Source of the DNA: an uncultured Porphyromonas sp.
GTDB taxonomy: Bacteria; Bacteroidota; Bacteroidia; Bacteroidales; Porphyromonadaceae
Assembly (NCBI GenBank): GCA_900554935.1
Contig: USJF01000052.1
Location: 1 to 8,159, forward strand
Length of the DNA stretch: 8,159 nt
Direction of reading: 5' to 3'
Below are positions 1 to 6,098 of this stretch, one piece after another; positions within the stretch are counted from its first letter, which is position 1; every line of letters starts with the position of its first letter. Below the pieces are notes generated by a model. The model worked only from the letters and a program-made list of their open reading frames with translations, did not search any database and was not told where the DNA came from. The position numbers and the translations under genes were made by a program.

Positions 1-127
1 AGTTCTCACTCAGTATTCTGTTTATGTCTGAGAGCTGGTAGAGGATTTTCCCTGCGATTTGGGTGTAAGGGATAATGTTTTTATCCCAATAGTCTTGCAG
101 GGTGCGAGGGGAAAGGAACAGTCTCAT
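1..127 (-). CDS. Partial helix-turn-helix (excisionase/MerR-like) protein, runs off the left edge
   Basis: An open frame of 42 codons reads leftward from an ATG at 127 and leaves the window without a stop. It contains SPRTLQDYWDKN, then IIPYTQIAGKILY and LSDINRIL. This is the pattern of the second half of the HTH_17/excisionase-like domain found in many Bacteroidota mobile-element proteins (typically S-RTLQNYRD-G-LPF-QI-GKIYY--SDI). In that family a first helix and an N-terminal segment precede the SxRTLQ part. Here only MRLFL precedes it, and the codon just upstream of the ATG is an in-frame TAG (128-130), so the front of the domain is missing. The frame could be a 5'-truncated remnant of a mobile-element gene or a short gene whose real start is this ATG. 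The family match is from memory of the motif; DNA binding is inferred. Confidence 0.55.
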   Translation of the reverse strand, partial: MRLFLSPRTLQDYWDKNIIPYTQIAGKILYQLSDINRILSEN

Positions 128-132
128 CTATA

Positions 133-166
133 CACAGGTCTTCGGCACTTCGTGCCTTGACCTGTG
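133..166. repeat. Two-part inverted repeat (hairpin A)
   Basis: Outer arms CACAGGTC (133-140) and GACCTGTG (159-166) form an 8-bp perfect stem. Inside it lies a second stem, GGCAC (144-148) and GTGCC (152-156), closed by a 3-nt TTC loop, with a small unpaired bulge between the two stems. It lies between the 3' end of the peptidase gene and the helix-turn-helix fragment, 5 nt upstream of that fragment's ATG. There is no T-tract on either side, so it may be a cruciform, an RNA structure in the leader of the fragment, or part of a repeat element. Confidence 0.45.
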
Positions 167-173
167 CCTATTT

Positions 174-201
174 AGCAAGGACCTCTGTCGAGGTCCTTGC
201 T
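174..201 (-). terminator. Perfect 12-bp inverted repeat (hairpin B), possible terminator of the peptidase gene
   Basis: Arms AGCAAGGACCTC (174-185) and GAGGTCCTTGCT (190-201) are perfectly complementary around a 4-nt loop TGTC. The hairpin lies 85 bp beyond the peptidase stop codon and is the strongest stem in the left intergenic region. The sequence after it in the leftward direction is TAAATAGG rather than a T-tract. It could end or protect the peptidase mRNA, but a classical intrinsic terminator is not shown. Confidence 0.4.
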
Positions 202-286
202 CATAGACACCCCACTAAAAACCATATGGTAAGAACCTTCTAATGCGTAACGCCTGTCAGCAGGGTCTATTCAATGGTTACTTCGA

Positions 287-2389
287 TTACTTCACAAGGG
301 TGAGCTCCTGGATCAAGTAGTCGGCCTTGCCCCAGTGCTGGATCGCCCAAAGGACGTAGCGGATATCTACGCTGATGGTTCGCTGAAGATTTGGCTCAAA
401 CTCTATGTCGCCACTCATCGCCTCCCAGTTGCCGTCGAAAGCTAAGCCAATCACGTTGCCTTCGCCATCAAAGACAGGGCTACCAGAGTTACCACCTGTG
501 ATATCATTATTACTGATGAAGCAGAGGTGTAGGTGTCCATCCTTATCGGCATACTTACCAAACTCCTTATTACGCATCATATCGAGTATCTCGGGCTGTA
601 CGGCAAATTCGGTGCTCTCAGGATCTTGCTTCTCCAATACTCCCTCCTCGGTGGTATAGTAATCGTACCAAGCACCGTCATAAGGACGATAGCCACCTAC
701 GGAGCCGTAGCTGAGACGCATGGTGAAGTTGGCATCACTAGGTAGGTACTCTTTACTCATCTCCTGCAGACCAGCCATAAAGAGGCGACGCCCCTTGGCA
801 TACTGATATTGGTACTTATTGATCTCATTGAAGAGCTTCATAAGTGCATCTCTGTAGCTATTATTGATCACTACTGCGGGGTCGGTATCATGTGCCTTGG
901 CAAATAGCTCATAATTCTTGAGCGCCTCTACCATACGATCTTTGTGGAGCACTACAGAATTATCGTAAACGTACTGTGCATAGGCCTCATAATTACCGCC
1001 GAACTTGCTCTGGATCTCCTCAAAGATGCTAGGCAGATACTCAGGATCTACCTTTTCCTTCGTCACTTTGAGCATAGCTGGAAGGGTGGCTTGCCCTACC
1101 TTGGTACTGAAGTCTTTGTAAAGGGCATCGGCATTAAAATTAGTGATATCCTCCGAAGGCATGGCTACGAAGGAGCGGAACTCTGTACCGCTCATCGCCT
1201 CGGAGAGGATGGTGAAGTTGTAGAAGAGCTTGCCCATCGCCTCTAGTGGGATCCGTAGGCTATCTAGCACGGTGCCATACTTTGCCACACGAGCTGGGTT
1301 GGCAGCTACCCATTCTGCGAACTGGCGCTCTATCTGACGCTTATTCTCCACCACATTAAGGCAGCGAAGCCCCTTATTCATACCGATCGAATTCTTCCAA
1401 TAGTTGGAGCTACCGGCATACTTGCTGGCATACTGGATGCGGATAGCTTGCTCGGCATTCATGTACTTCATCCAGATATCTTGCTTGATACCACGGACGA
1501 GGATACGAGGCTCGTTTTCATTCACGATACGATTCTCTACACCCCAAGAGCTGAGATAGCGGTCGGTGCTACCTGGGAAGCCGATGGTCATGGCATAGTC
1601 TCCATCCTTCACACCACGGACCGATACCTTGGCAAAGTGGCGAGGCTTGTAAGGCTTATTATTGGGAGAGTAGTCGGCTGGCTTATTGCCCTTACCGGCG
1701 TAGACACGGAATACGGAGAAGTCATTGGTATGGCGAGGCCACATCCAGTTGTCGGTATCGGCACCAAACTTACCCATAGATGTAGGTGGAGCGAATACCA
1801 TACGGACGTCGGTGAAAACGTCGTATACCACTAGGTAAAACTTATTATTCTCGTAGAATGGATAGACGTCGGCATCAGTATGTGGATCATCGCCATACTT
1901 AGCCACTAGTAATCCGCAAGCCATCTGAATCGCCTGTATACGAGCCATCTCATCGGTCATATTTTCAGTGCCCGCAGTCACTTTGTCGGTCACATCCACA
2001 AACTCTCTGAGGTACTTCACCTTGAGCCCTTCGATAGGAAGTTCTTCCGACCTATTGTGCGCGACAAAGCCATCTCTCAGGTAGTCGTGCTCCACACTAC
2101 TCTGGCTCTGGATAGAGCGGTAGCCACAGTGGTGGTTGGTAAAGAGTAGACCCTCATTGGATACCGTGATAGAGGTACAGCCATTATCAAAGATCGCTAC
2201 AGCACTAGAGAGGCTATTGCCATTGGCACTGAAAAGCTCCTCGGGGGAGAGCTTCAGCCCGAGCTCCCGCATACGATCCATATTCTCTTGCTTGATCGAA
2301 TTGATCAAGTACATTCCCTTATCTGCCTTTGCCATTGGGGCAAGAAGGAGTAAGAGACCCATCGCTAGGGTTAGTCGTAGTTGTTTCAT
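287..2389 (-). CDS. dpp7: Exported family S46 dipeptidyl peptidase, DPP7 type
   Basis: Serine exopeptidase that removes dipeptides from the N-terminus of oligopeptides in the periplasm. DPP7 enzymes prefer a hydrophobic residue at P1 and supply peptides to asaccharolytic Bacteroidota. From the ATG at 2389 the protein has 700 residues, close to the roughly 710 of known S46 members. It opens with a signal peptide (positive MKQLR, Leu-rich core, AKA cleavage near residue 22). The chymotrypsin-like triad is visible as His in NHHCGY (85-90), Asp223 in RHTNDFS and Ser635 in TGGNSGSP. Residue 653, in AFDGNWEAMSGDIEFEP, is Gly; the Asp/Glu-specific DPP11 has Arg at the equivalent place, so DPP7 is the better call. 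A further in-frame ATG at 2482 would add 31 residues before the signal peptide, and a promoter at 2434-2464 lies inside that extension, so the start at 2389 is preferred. The gene has its own promoter and stands alone. The family is near certain; the DPP7 subtype rests on one position and its surroundings. Confidence 0.93.
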   Translation of the reverse strand: MKQLRLTLAMGLLLLLAPMAKADKGMYLINSIKQENMDRMRELGLKLSPEELFSANGNSLSSAVAIFDNGCTSITVSNEGLLFTNHHCGYRSIQSQSSVEHDYLRDGFVAHNRSEELPIEGLKVKYLREFVDVTDKVTAGTENMTDEMARIQAIQMACGLLVAKYGDDPHTDADVYPFYENNKFYLVVYDVFTDVRMVFAPPTSMGKFGADTDNWMWPRHTNDFSVFRVYAGKGNKPADYSPNNKPYKPRHFAKVSVRGVKDGDYAMTIGFPGSTDRYLSSWGVENRIVNENEPRILVRGIKQDIWMKYMNAEQAIRIQYASKYAGSSNYWKNSIGMNKGLRCLNVVENKRQIERQFAEWVAANPARVAKYGTVLDSLRIPLEAMGKLFYNFTILSEAMSGTEFRSFVAMPSEDITNFNADALYKDFSTKVGQATLPAMLKVTKEKVDPEYLPSIFEEIQSKFGGNYEAYAQYVYDNSVVLHKDRMVEALKNYELFAKAHDTDPAVVINNSYRDALMKLFNEINKYQYQYAKGRRLFMAGLQEMSKEYLPSDANFTMRLSYGSVGGYRPYDGAWYDYYTTEEGVLEKQDPESTEFAVQPEILDMMRNKEFGKYADKDGHLHLCFISNNDITGGNSGSPVFDGEGNVIGLAFDGNWEAMSGDIEFEPNLQRTISVDIRYVLWAIQHWGKADYLIQELTLVK

Positions 2390-2433
2390 CTTTTGTCCAA
2401 AAAAAATTAAGTTGTAATGTTTTTCTCGTATCA

Positions 2434-2464
2434 CAAAGCTACCTATTTTCGGCGAGGTACCACA
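2434..2464 (-). promoter_or_regulatory. Bacteroidota-type promoter of the dipeptidyl peptidase gene
   Basis: On the minus strand TAGCTTTG (2441-2434) fits the Bacteroidota -7 consensus TAnnTTTG exactly. TGTG (2464-2461) lies 19 bp upstream, at the position of the -33 TTTG box, with one mismatch. Transcription would begin near 2427, giving a leader of about 38 nt before the ATG at 2389. The leader is A/T-rich and shows no strong Shine-Dalgarno sequence, as is usual in this phylum. Confidence 0.65.
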
Positions 2465-2529
2465 CATGTTTCTGTTGGTCACTGTTTTTTGGTGGCAAAA
2501 CGTGTGATACCTGATCTCAGCAAATAGCG

Positions 2530-2629
2530 AGTTACAAACTAAGGAAAGGCTAAGTTACAAACTAATCGATGACTGAGTTTGTAACTCGCCAACAACTAAG
2601 TTTGTAACTCGGCAAACACCCTTATAGCC
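2530..2629. repeat. Left copy of a four-unit, 23-bp-periodic palindromic array
   Basis: Four 11-bp units start at 2530, 2553, 2576 and 2599, exactly 23 bp apart. Units 1 and 2 read AGTTACAAACT; units 3 and 4 read the reverse complement AGTTTGTAACT. The set is therefore symmetrical about 2569.5. Each unit is itself a small palindrome, AGTT-nnn-AACT. The three 12-bp spacers (2541-2552, 2564-2575, 2587-2598) differ from one another. One more 23-bp step on, at 2622-2629, is TTATAGCC, which occupies the same phase in the copy at 7823-7922. The array lies 66 bp upstream of the -33 box of the peptidase promoter and downstream of the ABC-F stop. It may be a protein-binding array or a member of a dispersed intergenic repeat family; the function is unknown. 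Confidence 0.85.
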
Positions 2630-2694
2630 GACTGTATCTCAATAGGTTACGAATCAGATATCCGACCCATCGGCCGTGGTTGCTCCTCAAGTGG

Positions 2695-4578
2695 TCAGAT
2701 GAGCTGCTCCCACTCCGCCATTGCCTTTTGGAGGGCTTTGGAGGTGGTATCGTAATCGGTGAGGAGCTGAGGGGTTGATTGATGAGATAGTTGCTCCTCG
2801 ATAGAGGCGAGTTGATCCTCGAGCTGAGTGATGGTTGCCTCTATTCGCTCCAATTGTTGTTGCTGGCGTCGCTCCTCTCTCTGCTGTGCCTTTTGCTGTT
2901 CGTAATCAAGGCGTCCCTCACTCTTTTCAAGGGGTTGATTGCTCTGAGTTGGGACTTCTTCGCCTACGGCATTGGCTTGCAGCTTGCGGATATACTCCTG
3001 CATTCCGCCAAGGTGATTGACCACTCCGCCCTCCTTAAACTCAAAGACTTTATCGACCAACCCATCGAGGAAGTCTCGGTCGTGGCTTACGATCAGTACC
3101 GTGCCATCGTAGTTTTGGATCGCCTCCTTGAGCACCGCCTTACTCGAGAGGTCGAGGTGATTGGTCGGCTCATCGAGTATCAAGAAGTTGGAGGGGCTGA
3201 GTAGCAGACGGATCATCGCCAGTCGGCTTCGCTCTCCTCCGCTCAGCACCTCTACCTTTTTCTCGGAAATCTCTCCGCCAAACATAAAGGCACCAAGGAT
3301 ATTATTGATCTGCAGTCGGATGTCTCCTACTGCCACTCGGTCGATGGTCTCGTGGATCGTAAGATGGGGATCTAGTAGGGAGGCTTGATTCTGTGCGAAG
3401 TAGGCGGTCTCTACTTGGTGACCTAGCTTTAGCTCCCCTTCGTGTGGTATCTCTCCCATCACCGCCCGCACAAAGGTGGTCTTGCCACTGCCATTCTTTC
3501 CCACAAGGGCTATCTTATCGCCCCTCTCTATGGTGAGGTCGATATCGTGTAGCACTCTATGGGTGCCGTAAGCGACCGATAGCTCCTTGGTGATCAGAGG
3601 GTAAGCGCCACTTGTCACCGCCATAGGGAAGCGGAAGTGTATCGCACGGTGGTCGAGCTCCTCTACCTCAATTCGCTCTACTTTCTCTAGCTGCTTGATG
3701 CGCGACTGCACTTGCACCGCCTTGGTTGCTTTGTAGCGAAAACGCTCAATGAAGTCTTCGGTCTCCTTGATCATCTTCTGCTGATTTTCGTAGGCTCGGA
3801 GTTGCTGTTGGTAGCGCTCCTCTCGTAGCTCTTCGTAGTGCGAGAAGTTGGTCTTGTAGTCGAACGCTTTCCCGAGGGAGAGCTCCACAGTGCGGGTGGT
3901 GGTATTATCCAGAAAGCGGCGGTCGTGGCTCACCATAATGACCGCTGCACTACTTCGCTTGAGGAACTCCTCTAGCCAGACGATCGACTCCATATCGAGG
4001 TGGTTGGTCGGCTCGTCGAGGAGCAGGAGGTCGGGCCGTCCGAGGAGGATCTTAGCCAACTCAATACGCATTCGCCAGCCACCACTAAATTCACTCGTGG
4101 GACGGTCGAAGTCGCTTGGATCAAAGCCAAGTCCCTTAAGGGTCTGCTCTATCTGTGCGTCCTGCTCCTGAGGAGCATAGAGGGCCAGTAGCTCCGTATG
4201 ATTGGCGAGCCGTTGTACCAACTCCATATAGCCATCGGAGTCGTAATCGGTTCGCTCCGCTAGCTCTTGGGTAAGTCGGTCGACGCTCTTCTGTATTTTC
4301 AATTCCTTATCAAAGGCGAGGCGTGCCTCCTCACGCACCGTATGCCCATCCTGAGTCAGAAGGTGCTGTGGTAGGTAGCCGATCGCCATATCGGTAGGAT
4401 AGGAGAGAGCCCCTTCGGAGGGCTCTCTCTTACCTGCAATGATATTGAGTAGGGTGGTTTTGCCCGCCCCATTGCGTCCGGTGAGGGCGATACGCTCTTT
4501 CGGATTGACCTGTAGAGAAACGTCCGAAAAGAGTTTGTCCGCCCCAAAAGAGACGCCTACATTATTCAGTGCTAGCAT
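2695..4578 (-). CDS. ABC-F family ATPase (Uup/EttA-like, two ATP-binding cassettes, C-terminal coiled coil)
   Basis: Cytoplasmic protein of 627 residues with two ABC cassettes and no membrane segments. ABC-F proteins act at the ribosomal E site, easing stalled or difficult translation; some give resistance to ribosome-targeting drugs. Cassette 1 has Walker A GRNGAGKTT (34-42), signature SGGW (165-168), Walker B with catalytic Glu189 in LLLLDEPTNH, and the switch SHD (217-219). A charged helical linker (about 240-315) contains the alpha-helical hairpin typical of the P-site tRNA interaction motif. Cassette 2 has GKNGSGKTT (360-368), LSGGER (445-450), Glu470 in LILDEPTNH and SHD (498-500). The Gln/Glu-rich tail (about 555-625) predicts a coiled coil, as in Uup and YdiF-type members. 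All catalytic residues are present. The gene starts 9 nt after the stop of the upstream exported-protein gene, preceded by AAAGAGA, so the two are probably cotranscribed. The length and tail suit a housekeeping member rather than a drug-resistance one, but the subfamily cannot be fixed by eye. Confidence 0.93.
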   Translation of the reverse strand: MLALNNVGVSFGADKLFSDVSLQVNPKERIALTGRNGAGKTTLLNIIAGKREPSEGALSYPTDMAIGYLPQHLLTQDGHTVREEARLAFDKELKIQKSVDRLTQELAERTDYDSDGYMELVQRLANHTELLALYAPQEQDAQIEQTLKGLGFDPSDFDRPTSEFSGGWRMRIELAKILLGRPDLLLLDEPTNHLDMESIVWLEEFLKRSSAAVIMVSHDRRFLDNTTTRTVELSLGKAFDYKTNFSHYEELREERYQQQLRAYENQQKMIKETEDFIERFRYKATKAVQVQSRIKQLEKVERIEVEELDHRAIHFRFPMAVTSGAYPLITKELSVAYGTHRVLHDIDLTIERGDKIALVGKNGSGKTTFVRAVMGEIPHEGELKLGHQVETAYFAQNQASLLDPHLTIHETIDRVAVGDIRLQINNILGAFMFGGEISEKKVEVLSGGERSRLAMIRLLLSPSNFLILDEPTNHLDLSSKAVLKEAIQNYDGTVLIVSHDRDFLDGLVDKVFEFKEGGVVNHLGGMQEYIRKLQANAVGEEVPTQSNQPLEKSEGRLDYEQQKAQQREERRQQQQLERIEATITQLEDQLASIEEQLSHQSTPQLLTDYDTTSKALQKAMAEWEQLI

Positions 4579-4587
4579 CTAGTCTCT

Positions 4588-5280
4588 TTATGGTCTTGTA
4601 ATCTTAACAAGTTGAGTGGTCATTACCTGACCCATAGTAGTCGTCTCGGTTTTCACTACCCCCTTATTGGGCACTACCCAAGTGATTTGCTTAGTCACTT
4701 GAGATTGATTCATCCCCATTGCCTGAGTAGTAGTCTTTACATCTTGCTCTACCTTGATGGTCTTAAAAGTACCGGCTGGAGTGGTCACCTCTTCGTCTAC
4801 AGCAGTGATCTCATTTCTAGTCATCTCAGTGATGATGTTAAGCTCCATTCCCTGTACCTTAGCGGTGATAGTAGCCTTGGTCAGAGGGAGCTTATCCCCT
4901 ACTTTGCCTTGGAGTGGAGTAAAGCCCGCTTCGCCATCAAAGCTCATATCAATATTTGAGCCCATACCAGCTTGCTGCATACTGTTTTTGCTCAGTGCCA
5001 AGAGTCTTTCCACACTATATTGCATCTTACCATCTGCAAAGGTAAGGGCATTCTCCATGGTCATTGGCTGCTTCATGCCAGGCACCTTGGTCACCACTTC
5101 GTAGGTAATGACATTGCCCTCCACCTTTTTCAGTGTCTGAGTAATTGTGGAGGTGCCCATCAGCTTATTTGACATCTCATACTCATATACCGTGCCAATG
5201 GGCTCTTTATCGTAGTACTGTGCGTAGCTAGCGGTAAGGGTAGTAAGGGCTAGTAGAAGTACAGCTAAAATCTTATTCAT
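4588..5280 (-). CDS. Small exported protein, possibly TapB/DUF3108-like
   Basis: Protein of 230 residues with a clear signal peptide: MNK, a hydrophobic core to about residue 17, and cleavage after Ala20 in SYA-QYY. Gln would be the first mature residue, which is common in Bacteroidota exported proteins and allows cyclisation to pyroglutamate. The mature part is rich in Thr, Met and Val, has no further membrane segment and looks mostly beta-stranded. Features include a YEYEMSNKLMGTSTI start, TPAGTFKTIKVEQ near residues 167-179 and a WVVPNKGVVKTE segment near 202-213. An AGTFxT/C strand followed by a W-x-x-P-x-x-G-x-V-x-x-E strand is what I associate with the DUF3108/TapB-like group of periplasmic beta proteins. 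That assignment is tentative and the function is unknown. It is first of a probable two-gene unit with the ABC-F gene. No clean Bacteroidota promoter is visible in its 69-bp upstream gap, so it may depend partly on read-through from the regulator gene. Confidence 0.85.
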   Translation of the reverse strand: MNKILAVLLLALTTLTASYAQYYDKEPIGTVYEYEMSNKLMGTSTITQTLKKVEGNVITYEVVTKVPGMKQPMTMENALTFADGKMQYSVERLLALSKNSMQQAGMGSNIDMSFDGEAGFTPLQGKVGDKLPLTKATITAKVQGMELNIITEMTRNEITAVDEEVTTPAGTFKTIKVEQDVKTTTQAMGMNQSQVTKQITWVVPNKGVVKTETTTMGQVMTTQLVKITRP

Positions 5281-5305
5281 AGTTTATGGTGTGTAATAAA
5301 GTAAA

Positions 5306-5337
5306 GGTCGGAGGGCTCTTGTGGAAGTCCTCCGACC
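5306..5337 (-). terminator. Hairpin downstream of the response-regulator gene, probable intrinsic terminator
   Basis: Arms GGTCGGAGG (5306-5314) and CCTCCGACC (5329-5337) form a perfect GC-rich 9-bp stem. The 14-nt loop contains a possible inner CTT/AAG stem (5318-5320, 5325-5327). In the leftward direction the stem is followed by TTTACTTTATT, a broken T-tract. It lies 12 bp past the response-regulator stop and 26 bp before the next ATG, so it may terminate or only attenuate transcription into the exported-protein gene. Confidence 0.65.
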
Positions 5338-5349
5338 CTTTGTGGATAA

Positions 5350-6093
5350 TTATATGGTCTCTGTATTATCGTCGGTAGGTACGCTATTGGCATTAGGAGT
5401 GATGAGCTTGTACCCCTTGCCGTGCTTATTCTGAATCTCCACACGCTCATCTTGAGCTAAGTGCTTACGTAGCTTGGTGATGTAGACATCCATACTACGA
5501 GCATTGAAGTAGCTATCTTCGCCCCAGATGGTCTTGAGGGCATAGTTGCGCTCCATCAGGTCATTGGCGTGCATACAGAGTAGAGTCAGCAGGTCGGTCT
5601 CCTTAGTGGTGAGTCGTTTTGGCTCCTCATCCCTGAAGGTAAGCATCTGCTTCTGTGTATCAAATACAAAGTCGCCGATATTGTAAAAAGCAACTGGTTC
5701 TGGCTTCTTACCCTGTACTCTGCGGAGCACCGCATCGATACGCATGGTGAGCTCTGCGGTGTTGAATGGCTTCTTGAGATAGTCATCGGCACCTAGCTTG
5801 AATCCCTGCTCTACGTCCTCACTTAGAGTCTTAGCGGTAAGGAAGATGATGGGCACAGCATCGTTTTTGCTCTTGATCTTCTGGGCTAGTTCAAAGCCAT
5901 CCATCTTGGGCATCATCACGTCTAGGACGCAGATGTTCCAGTGGTCTGGTTGTTGCTCAAAAGCCTCCCAACCCTCTTGTCCGTCTTGGTAAAGATCGGT
6001 CTGATACCCTTTGGTATTTAGAAACTCACTGAGTAGAGGACCTAGGTTTTCGTCGTCCTCACATAGAAATACTCTTACTACGTCTTCCATCAT
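5350..6093 (-). CDS. rprY: OmpR-family response regulator, RprY-like
   Basis: Cytoplasmic transcription factor of 247 residues, the phosphoacceptor partner of the kinase encoded just upstream. The receiver domain (about 6-125) has the acidic pocket Glu12-Asp13-Asp14, phosphoacceptor Asp58 in VLDVMMPKMDG, switch Thr86 in FLTAK and Lys108 in YLKKPF. A winged-helix DNA-binding domain follows (about 136-235), with LTTKETDLLTLL, the recognition region NARSMDVYITKLRKHL and the wing end NKHGKGYKL. A short acidic tail ends the protein. Length and motifs agree with RprY of Bacteroides and Porphyromonas; the symbol is given from motif resemblance and gene order. The ATG at 6093 lies 5 nt after the kinase stop, and a second ATG follows directly at 6090, so either may be used. 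Tight coupling to the kinase implies one mRNA. The hairpin after its stop probably marks the end of the pair. Confidence 0.93.
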   Translation of the reverse strand: MMEDVVRVFLCEDDENLGPLLSEFLNTKGYQTDLYQDGQEGWEAFEQQPDHWNICVLDVMMPKMDGFELAQKIKSKNDAVPIIFLTAKTLSEDVEQGFKLGADDYLKKPFNTAELTMRIDAVLRRVQGKKPEPVAFYNIGDFVFDTQKQMLTFRDEEPKRLTTKETDLLTLLCMHANDLMERNYALKTIWGEDSYFNARSMDVYITKLRKHLAQDERVEIQNKHGKGYKLITPNANSVPTDDNTETI

Positions 6094-6098
6094 AATCT

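Larger units (their letters stand above)
2390..2694. other. 305-bp intergenic region between the ABC-F gene and the peptidase gene
   Basis: From left to right it holds the peptidase leader, its promoter (2434-2464), a stretch of about 65 bp with nothing recognised, the four-unit 23-bp-periodic array with its TTATAGCC end (2530-2629), and about 65 bp that includes TATCCGA (2659-2665). No good intrinsic terminator for the ABC-F gene is visible; the only candidate, CCGA (2662-2665) with TCGG (2670-2673), is very weak. I see no coding frame or RNA gene here. Confidence 0.7.

Noticed and set aside
69..87. Inverted repeat GGGATAA/TTATCCC
   Set aside because: It lies within the helix-turn-helix reading frame (DKNIIPY) and has no downstream context suggesting a terminator.
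172..204. Ten-codon minus-strand frame (MSKDLDRGPC) within hairpin B
   Set aside because: It is made almost entirely of the hairpin arms and has no ribosome-binding context; chance is the simplest reading.
405..1834. Plus-strand open frames opposite the peptidase gene
   Set aside because: They are antisense to a conserved enzyme with an intact catalytic triad, show no protein motif, and arise from codon bias of the real gene. The same holds for plus-strand frames opposite the ABC-F, exported-protein, regulator and kinase genes.
2578..2604. Rightward promoter inside the left array (TTTG at 2578 and TAAGTTTG at 2597)
   Set aside because: The spacer is only 15 bp instead of about 19-21, and no rightward gene follows; the match comes from the unit sequence itself.
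2530..2609. CRISPR array
   Set aside because: Units are 11 bp and spacers 12 bp, units appear in both orientations, and no cas gene is near; CRISPR repeats and spacers are over 20 bp each.
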